A stretch of DNA of 64,000 bases from Chloroflexota bacterium (lineage in GTDB: Bacteria; Chloroflexota; Anaerolineae; Aggregatilineales; Phototrophicaceae): NCBI GenBank assembly GCA_026706455.1, contig JAPOYS010000148.1:55330-119329 (forward strand), given 5' to 3'. Below the pieces are notes generated by a model that was given only the letters and a program-made list of their open reading frames with translations, was not told where the DNA came from and did not search any database. This document shows, piece by piece, positions 58,415-64,000 of the stretch. Position 1 is the first letter of the stretch. Each line of letters begins with the position of its first letter. The translations under genes and the position numbers were made by a program.

Positions 58415-59062
58415 TTACTGAATATTAGTCGACAGGGCTTCTATCGCCGCGCGTTTGTCATCAGCGCGGATCGCGTCCAGGATCCGTTTGTGCTCGCGGT
58501 AGCTCTCCATGATGTCGTCCAGGCGATTGTATTGCATCATCATGCGCATGGCTATTGGCTGCCACAAGGTGAATAGATCCTTGTCATCATGGCTTTGGAT
58601 GATCGCCTGATGGAAGCGCAGATCGTGGTCGGTCAGCGATTTCAGATCGTTCGCCACGCAGGCCGCCTTGATCTCGCGCAGGATCTCGTCCCAGACTTCG
58701 ATGTCATCGTCGGTGACGCGCTCGAAAATACTGTTGAGGACGAATACCTCGATCGTCCGCCTCAATTGCACGACGAGCGGACGCACCTCGTCGCTTGGGT
58801 TCTCGGCCACGCGGACGCCCTTATTCGGCTCCAGCACCAGCAAGCCTTGCTGCGTCAATTGACGAAAAGCCTCGCGAACGGGACCGCGACTGACGCCGAA
58901 ACGTTTCGAGAGGTCAACCTCGCGCAGCGGGTCGCCCGGCTTCAGTTGGCGGGCGAGGATGTCCTGCCGCAAACGGGCGGCGATCTGCTCCGGCAGCGTG
59001 CGAAAAATCTCAAATTCCGGCATCGTCACAAATCCGTCCCGCTTTTCGTCGCCCTCGCGCAA
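58415..59062 (-). CDS. GntR family transcriptional regulator (FCD/FadR-type)
   Basis: LPEQIAARLRQDILARQLKPGDPLREVDLSKRFGVSRGPVREAFRQLTQQGLLVLEPNKGVRV (wHTH) plus FCD-like all-helical C-terminus. Confidence 0.93.
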   Translation of the reverse strand: MREGDEKRDGFVTMPEFEIFRTLPEQIAARLRQDILARQLKPGDPLREVDLSKRFGVSRGPVREAFRQLTQQGLLVLEPNKGVRVAENPSDEVRPLVVQLRRTIEVFVLNSIFERVTDDDIEVWDEILREIKAACVANDLKSLTDHDLRFHQAIIQSHDDKDLFTLWQPIAMRMMMQYNRLDDIMESYREHKRILDAIRADDKRAAIEALSTNIQ

Positions 59063-59118
59063 TGAACAGACATAGGCCTGCGTTCGTTAATTCCCGCTGT
59101 GGATAAGCGCACGACGAC

Positions 59119-60264
59119 TTACTGCTTGTATGGATCGGCCGCGTCGCGCAAACCATCGCCCAAGAAGTTGAAGGCGAGCACCGTGACGATTACAAATAGA
59201 CCGGGAATGAGCAGCCAGGGGCTTTGACTGAGGCTGCGGATATTCTGGGCATCCTGGAGCAGCACGCCCCAGCTGACCGCCGGCGGGCGGATGCCAATTT
59301 GCAGGAAGCTCAAGGCCGTCTCCGCCAAGATCATGCCGGGCACCGACAGGCTGAGCACAACAATCAAAAAGCTGGCGAAGGATGGCAGCAGATGCTTGAC
59401 GATGATGTTCATATCGCCCATGTTGGAAATACGCGCCGCCATGACGAAGTCGGCCTCGCGCAATTCAAGCAGCTTGCCGCGAACGGCGCGCGCCAACTGC
59501 GGCCAATTCACAACCGCCAGGACGATCGTAAAGCCGAAGTAGACTTGGACGGAACTCCATTCCGGCGGGAAAGCAGCAGCCAGCGCCATCATCAAGGGAA
59601 TCTGCGGGATCGAAACCAGAAACTCGATGACGCGCTGCACAACGATGTCAACCGAGCCGCCGAAGTAACCAGAAATCCCGCCAAACAGGCAACCGAGACA
59701 GAAGCTGCTGACCATGCCCAGAAAGCCGATCGATAATGAAATGCGCGACGCGTGCATCGTGCGCGAGAACAAATCGCGCCCCAGTTCATCGCTGCCAAAC
59801 GGGAAGAAGACTGCCGGCTCATCCACGCCAACCAGGTGAATATCGGTCTCGATCAGTCCCAGCAGCTTATACGGCAAGCCGCGGACAAAGAAACGCAGCG
59901 GATAACGGCGCGACGTATCATCTGTATAGTTGCGTTTCAGCGTATCCATATCCAGCTCTTGCGTCATGTCGTAGATGAAGGGCTGCAAATGAAAATTGCC
60001 TTCGGCGTCAAGGAATCGAATCGTGTTCGGCGGCGCTTTCGCATATTTGACGTGACGCTTGTGATGATCGTTGACCGAGTAGAATTCAGGAAAGATCGCC
60101 ATCGAATAGAGAAAGATAATGACCAGCGCCGAGACCATCGCCAGCCGGTGACGGCGAAACTTGCGCCAAATCAACTGCCATTGCGACGCCAGGTAATAGC
60201 TCTCGTCATACTGGACGGCTTGTTTCACGGGGCTAAACCGGCGGCTAGCCAGGCGGCGCAGCAT
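59119..60264 (-). CDS. ABC transporter permease (OppC/DppC type)
   Basis: FGSDELGRDLFSRTMHASRISLSIGFLGMVSSFCLGCLFGGISGYFGG; EAA-like loop LREADFVMAARISNMGDMNIIVKHLLP. Confidence 0.94.
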   Translation of the reverse strand: MLRRLASRRFSPVKQAVQYDESYYLASQWQLIWRKFRRHRLAMVSALVIIFLYSMAIFPEFYSVNDHHKRHVKYAKAPPNTIRFLDAEGNFHLQPFIYDMTQELDMDTLKRNYTDDTSRRYPLRFFVRGLPYKLLGLIETDIHLVGVDEPAVFFPFGSDELGRDLFSRTMHASRISLSIGFLGMVSSFCLGCLFGGISGYFGGSVDIVVQRVIEFLVSIPQIPLMMALAAAFPPEWSSVQVYFGFTIVLAVVNWPQLARAVRGKLLELREADFVMAARISNMGDMNIIVKHLLPSFASFLIVVLSLSVPGMILAETALSFLQIGIRPPAVSWGVLLQDAQNIRSLSQSPWLLIPGLFVIVTVLAFNFLGDGLRDAADPYKQ

Positions 60265-60276
60265 ATCGCTTCCTCG

Positions 60277-61272
60277 TCAATTGGCTGTGCGTTCCATGCG
60301 AATGCGCGGATCGACCACCACCAGCAAGATGTCGGACACGGTCGTGCCGATGACGGTCAGTATCGTTACGAACATCAGCAGGGTAGCGCTAAGGAATGTG
60401 TCTTGGGTGATCAGCGCCCGCACCATCATCGGCCCCGCTGTTGGCAGCCCCAATACCCAAGCCGTGATGGTGCCGCTCGAAATCAGCGCCGGGAAGAGCC
60501 AAGCCAAGCCGCTGACGATAGGATTTAGCGCGACCCGCACCGGGTACTTGAAGAGCAGCTTCACTTCCCCCACGCCCTTGCTGCGCGCCGTTATCACATA
60601 TTGCTTGTTGAGTTCATCGAGCAGCGTGCCGCGCAGCACGCGAATCATCCCGGCAGTGCCGGCCGTGCCCACTACAATAATTGGTATCGGCAAATGGAGC
60701 ATCAGATCGCCGATCTTTGCCAAGTTCCAGGGCGCATCGAGATACTCGGGCGAAAACAGACCCGTGAGGTTGAGCCCGTATGATTTCCAGGCGATGTACA
60801 GCATGATGAGCGCCAGCATAAAATTAGGTATCGCCAAGCCGATGAAACCGACGAATGACACAATATAATCGACGAGCGAATACTGATGCGTCGCCGAATA
60901 GATGCCGATCGGAATGGCCACGGCGAAGGTGAAGACCGCGCTCAGGATCGCGATGGTGAATGTCAGCGCCAGCCGCTCGCCGATGATATCGCGCACGGGC
61001 TGCTGCCAGTCAAATGAAAAACCGAATTCCCCGCGCAATACTTGCCCGAACCATCTGAAATAGCGCAAGGTAGTCGGAAGGTCCAATCCGTATTGAGCGC
61101 GCAGCCTGTCGACTTCCTCGTCGCTCAGGTCTTGGCCCGCCTGCTCAAGCCGGCTGATGTAGGTGGAGAGATAATCGCCGGGCGGCAGCTCAATGATGAC
61201 AAATGTGACTATTGAGACCAGCCACAAAAGGAAGACCATATATACGAGACGCTGAAATACGTAACTCTTCAT
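60277..61272 (-). CDS. ABC transporter permease (OppB/DppB type)
   Basis: RLVYMVFLLWLVSIVTFVIIELPPGDYLSTYI...MIRVLRGTLLDELNKQYVITARSKGVGEVKLLFKYPVRVALNPIVS. Confidence 0.94.
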   Translation of the reverse strand: MKSYVFQRLVYMVFLLWLVSIVTFVIIELPPGDYLSTYISRLEQAGQDLSDEEVDRLRAQYGLDLPTTLRYFRWFGQVLRGEFGFSFDWQQPVRDIIGERLALTFTIAILSAVFTFAVAIPIGIYSATHQYSLVDYIVSFVGFIGLAIPNFMLALIMLYIAWKSYGLNLTGLFSPEYLDAPWNLAKIGDLMLHLPIPIIVVGTAGTAGMIRVLRGTLLDELNKQYVITARSKGVGEVKLLFKYPVRVALNPIVSGLAWLFPALISSGTITAWVLGLPTAGPMMVRALITQDTFLSATLLMFVTILTVIGTTVSDILLVVVDPRIRMERTAN

Positions 61273-61358
61273 TCACTAACGCTTCAGCAGCCTATTTTCA
61301 TAGGAAAATCCCGAATGAGGGCGGGGATGATTTCCCGATTCTAGCGCCGGTCGTTTTC

Positions 61359-61370
61359 ATTGTCAACAAT
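61359..61370. promoter_or_regulatory. Palindrome ATTGTCAACAAT, candidate GntR-family operator (site 2)
   Basis: Inverted arms ATTGT-N2-ACAAT in the divergent gap between the ABC permease genes (start 61272) and the enolase-superfamily gene (start 61523); identical to the 62650 site. Confidence 0.65.
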
Positions 61371-61522
61371 TTACACAATACAATCTTTTGTAATTCAAAG
61401 GCGCGTCGGTTATCATCTGCCAAGCTTGGCGAAGCTGCCCGGATGCTCGTCCGCACGCTCGCCCAGGCTGGATACTACCCGAGGACGCGGATTGTGACCA
61501 CAGGTACGGCGTCGATAGAACG

Positions 61523-62611
61523 GTGATAATCAAGGACCTTAGGACCCACCATTATCGCTTGCCTTTGACTCATCCCATGACGGATGCGTCTCATGGCGCC
61601 ATGACTCACTTTGAAGTGGTCCTGGTCCAGCTGCGCTCCGATTGCGGTTTGGCGGGAATTGGTTACACCTACACCATCGGCAGTGGCGGCGCGGCCATTC
61701 GTTCGCTCATTGCTTGTGATATGGCGTCGATGCTGCTGGGCGCCGATGCCAATCGCATTGAAGAGATTTGGGAGCGGATGTGGCGGCGCCTGCACTACAT
61801 TGGTCGGGGCGGATTGGTCGCCTTCGCCATGTCGGCGGTAGATATCGCTATGTGGGATCTGAAAGGGCAGCGCGAGAACCAGCCCTTGTGGAAATTGCTC
61901 GGCGGCCATTCGAGCCAGGCGCGCGCATACGCCGGCGGCATCGACTTGCAGCTGGGTCCCGACGAGTTGGTCGAGCAGACGCGCGACAACTTGCGGAAGG
62001 GCTTCCGCGCCATCAAGATCAAAGTTGGGCGCGACAAACTCTCGGAAGATGTCGCTCGCCTGCGCGCCGTGCGCGACTGTGTGGGACCCGATATGCCGCT
62101 GATGGTCGACGCCAATATGCGTTACACGGTCGAGCAAGCCATAAGGGCGGCGCGCAGTTTTCGCGACTACGACGTCTACTGGTTCGAAGAGCCAACGATT
62201 CCCGATGACTACAAAGGCATGGCGCGCATCGCGATCGAGGGAGGGCTGCCAATTGCGGCCGGCGAGAACCTGCATACGATCTATGAGTTTCGCCACACGA
62301 TCGAAGACGCCAAGATCGCCTTTCCCGAGCCTGACGTATCCAATATCGGCGGCATAACCAACTGGATGCGCGTGGCAAAACTGGCTTACGCGCACAATCT
62401 GCCAGTCACATCGCACGGCGTGCACGAACTGCATCTGCATTTGCTGGCTGCGGTTCCCAACGCCTCGCTGCTGGAGGTGCACAGCTTTGGCCTGGAACGC
62501 TTCATCACGAATCCGCCGAAGCTCAAGAATGGGATCATGCAAGCGCCGAACGCGCCCGGGCACGGCGTTCAATTCGATTGGGAGCGCCTGAGCGAGTTCG
62601 AGATAAAGTAG
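61523..62611 (+). CDS. Enolase-superfamily protein, mandelate racemase subgroup (sugar-acid dehydratase/cycloisomerase-like)
   Basis: AIKIKVG (KxK), LMVDANMRY, YWFEEP, IAAGENLH, PDVSNIGGITNW and TSHG are MR-subgroup catalytic motifs. Confidence 0.92.
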   Translation: MIIKDLRTHHYRLPLTHPMTDASHGAMTHFEVVLVQLRSDCGLAGIGYTYTIGSGGAAIRSLIACDMASMLLGADANRIEEIWERMWRRLHYIGRGGLVAFAMSAVDIAMWDLKGQRENQPLWKLLGGHSSQARAYAGGIDLQLGPDELVEQTRDNLRKGFRAIKIKVGRDKLSEDVARLRAVRDCVGPDMPLMVDANMRYTVEQAIRAARSFRDYDVYWFEEPTIPDDYKGMARIAIEGGLPIAAGENLHTIYEFRHTIEDAKIAFPEPDVSNIGGITNWMRVAKLAYAHNLPVTSHGVHELHLHLLAAVPNASLLEVHSFGLERFITNPPKLKNGIMQAPNAPGHGVQFDWERLSEFEIK

Positions 62612-62649
62612 GCAATTGATGCAGAAGCGTGCTACAATATGGCGGACTG

Positions 62650-62661
62650 ATTGTCAACAAT
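62650..62661. promoter_or_regulatory. Palindrome ATTGTCAACAAT, candidate GntR-family operator (site 3)
   Basis: Same 12-mer as at 61359, located between the enolase-superfamily gene and the substrate-binding protein gene. Confidence 0.65.
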
Positions 62662-62808
62662 GGACAATTTACAATAGATTGGGCGCCGTTTGATGTTGCT
62701 TCGGCAGCAAGGCGACGCGGATTTGTTGGCGCCGACCGTCCAATTGCCGGCGCAGGAAAGTGAAGGGAGGTGCATGGCCGAACGCCGAGGGTATAGGAAA
62801 ACACCGCG

Positions 62809-64000
62809 ATGAAAGTTCTAGAGAGGATTCTACCCATGAAACACAAATTGTTTATCTGCTGTCTGGCGCTTGCCCTGGTCCTGCTTTCGGGCTTGGCTCT
62901 GGCGCAAGACATGAGCGAAGGCGATCTCGTATATCCCTTCCAATACGCCGACCTGCATGCCTATGCCGCCGCCACCGGCAATAGCATTGACATGTGGGGC
63001 GAAGCGCCGATGCTGGCTGAGATGGCCGCCGCTGGCGAGCTGCCGCCGCTTGAAGAGCGCTTGCCGGCGCAGCCCGCCGTTGTGCAGCCGCTGGAAGCGG
63101 TCGGCGAGTATGGCGGCGAATTGGCTGGCCCCACCACCAACCCGACCTGCTGCGGCTGGGATGTGCTGGAGATGCGCTTGCAGAAGCTGCTGACGATCGA
63201 CACCGATCTCAGTTCCATCATCCCCAATATCGCCCGCGCATACGAAGTCTCGGACGATTGGACCACCTTCACATTCCATCTGCGCGAAGGCCATCGCTGG
63301 TCGGATGGCGAACCCTTCACCACCGAAGACTTCCGCTTCTACTTTGAAGATGTCCTGGGCAACGCGGAATTGACGCCGAATATCGGCGGGCCCTGGAGCT
63401 TGGACGGCGCGCTGCCGCAGGTGGATATCATCGACGAAACCACAGTGCGCATGACCTATCCCGCGGCGCGCCCGACCTTGCTCATCGCCGTCGGCAGCGA
63501 GGTGAATCATCGCGGTTTCCGCCCGGCGCATTACTTCAAGCAGTTCCATATTGACTACAACGAAGACGCCGACGCGCTGGCGGCTGAGAACGGCTTCGAA
63601 GGCTGGGTCCAGCAGTTCAACGCCAAGATGAACCCGTACACCTTCACCTGGAACCTCGGCTCGGAGACCGATCCCTACGCGCCCACGCTGAACACCTTCG
63701 TCTTCGTGCGCGAAGATTCCTTCGGCAACAAGTACTATGAGCGCAACGCCTACTTCTTCAAGGTGGACACCGCGGGCAATCAGTTGCCCTACACCGATTC
63801 GCTGCGCCGCATCCTGGTGGAAGATCTGCAAGTGCAAGATTTGAAAGCCATCTCCGGCGAGTATTCGCACTATGGCTGGGGCACGCTGCTGAGCTACCCG
63901 ACGTATCGAGAGAACGAAGAAGCGGGCGGTTACCGCACAGCCACAGCCGAATACAGCCGCGGCAACGAATACTCGATCATGTTCAACTTCACGACGCCGA
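62809..64000 (+). CDS. ABC transporter substrate-binding protein, SBP_bac_5 (oligopeptide/oligosaccharide) type, partial (3' end outside window)
   Basis: Open to the window end, so absent from the ORF track. Signal peptide MKHKLFICCLALALVLLSGLALAQ (start 62809 or 62836). IARAYEVSDDWTTFTFHLREGHRWSDGEPFTTEDFRFYFEDVLGN is the SBP_bac_5 signature. Confidence 0.94.
   Translation, partial: MKVLERILPMKHKLFICCLALALVLLSGLALAQDMSEGDLVYPFQYADLHAYAAATGNSIDMWGEAPMLAEMAAAGELPPLEERLPAQPAVVQPLEAVGEYGGELAGPTTNPTCCGWDVLEMRLQKLLTIDTDLSSIIPNIARAYEVSDDWTTFTFHLREGHRWSDGEPFTTEDFRFYFEDVLGNAELTPNIGGPWSLDGALPQVDIIDETTVRMTYPAARPTLLIAVGSEVNHRGFRPAHYFKQFHIDYNEDADALAAENGFEGWVQQFNAKMNPYTFTWNLGSETDPYAPTLNTFVFVREDSFGNKYYERNAYFFKVDTAGNQLPYTDSLRRILVEDLQVQDLKAISGEYSHYGWGTLLSYPTYRENEEAGGYRTATAEYSRGNEYSIMFNFTTP

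Noticed and set aside
61475-62572. 365-aa minus-strand ORF
   Set aside because: Antisense to the enolase-superfamily gene with complete catalytic motifs.
62830-63870. 346-aa minus-strand ORF at the right edge
   Set aside because: Antisense to the substrate-binding protein, which has a signal peptide and SBP_bac_5 motifs but is missing from the ORF track because it runs off the window.
1-64000. CRISPR arrays, rRNA, prophage or insertion sequences
   Set aside because: No regularly spaced repeats, rRNA-like sequence, integrase or transposase translation was seen in any frame.

Overview
64 kb of a GC-rich bacterial genome, probably Chloroflexota: paired TIGR03662-like (YYY/DUF2298) and TIGR03663-like membrane proteins are typical of that phylum and of some archaea. 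No rRNA, CRISPR array, transposase or phage genes were seen. There are four blocks. (1) 1-13 kb is housekeeping: fmt C-terminus, MATE transporter, PspC, mdh, histidine phosphatase, era, and a nusA-ylxR-infB-rbfA-nrnA-truB-ribF array with no rimP beside nusA. (2) 13-34 kb is a minus-strand array of very large polytopic GT-C/PMT-like proteins. It includes a TIGR03663-like/NHL fusion, a DUF2298 protein, a 1949-aa PMT-like+DUF2298 fusion, an ECF sigma/zf-HC2 pair, a methyltransferase and a GT4 glycosyltransferase. (3) 34-50 kb holds tRNA-Gly(CCC), rplY, gyrA, birA, a HIT protein and three more GT-C-like proteins. (4) 51-64 kb is a sugar-catabolism locus: a tandem-duplicated GH117-like protein, a separate third GH117-like copy, a GMC oxidoreductase, KduD-like SDR, Zn-dehydrogenase, GntR/FCD regulator, two ABC permeases, an enolase-superfamily (MR-subgroup) enzyme and a substrate-binding protein running off the right edge. 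Three near-identical palindromes (ATTGTCWACAAT) lie in three promoter regions of this locus and are candidate operators for its GntR regulator. The two most interesting systems are the GH117 locus with its putative regulon and the GT-C/YYY surface-glycan cluster. All assignments were made by eye from translations; no database search was run.
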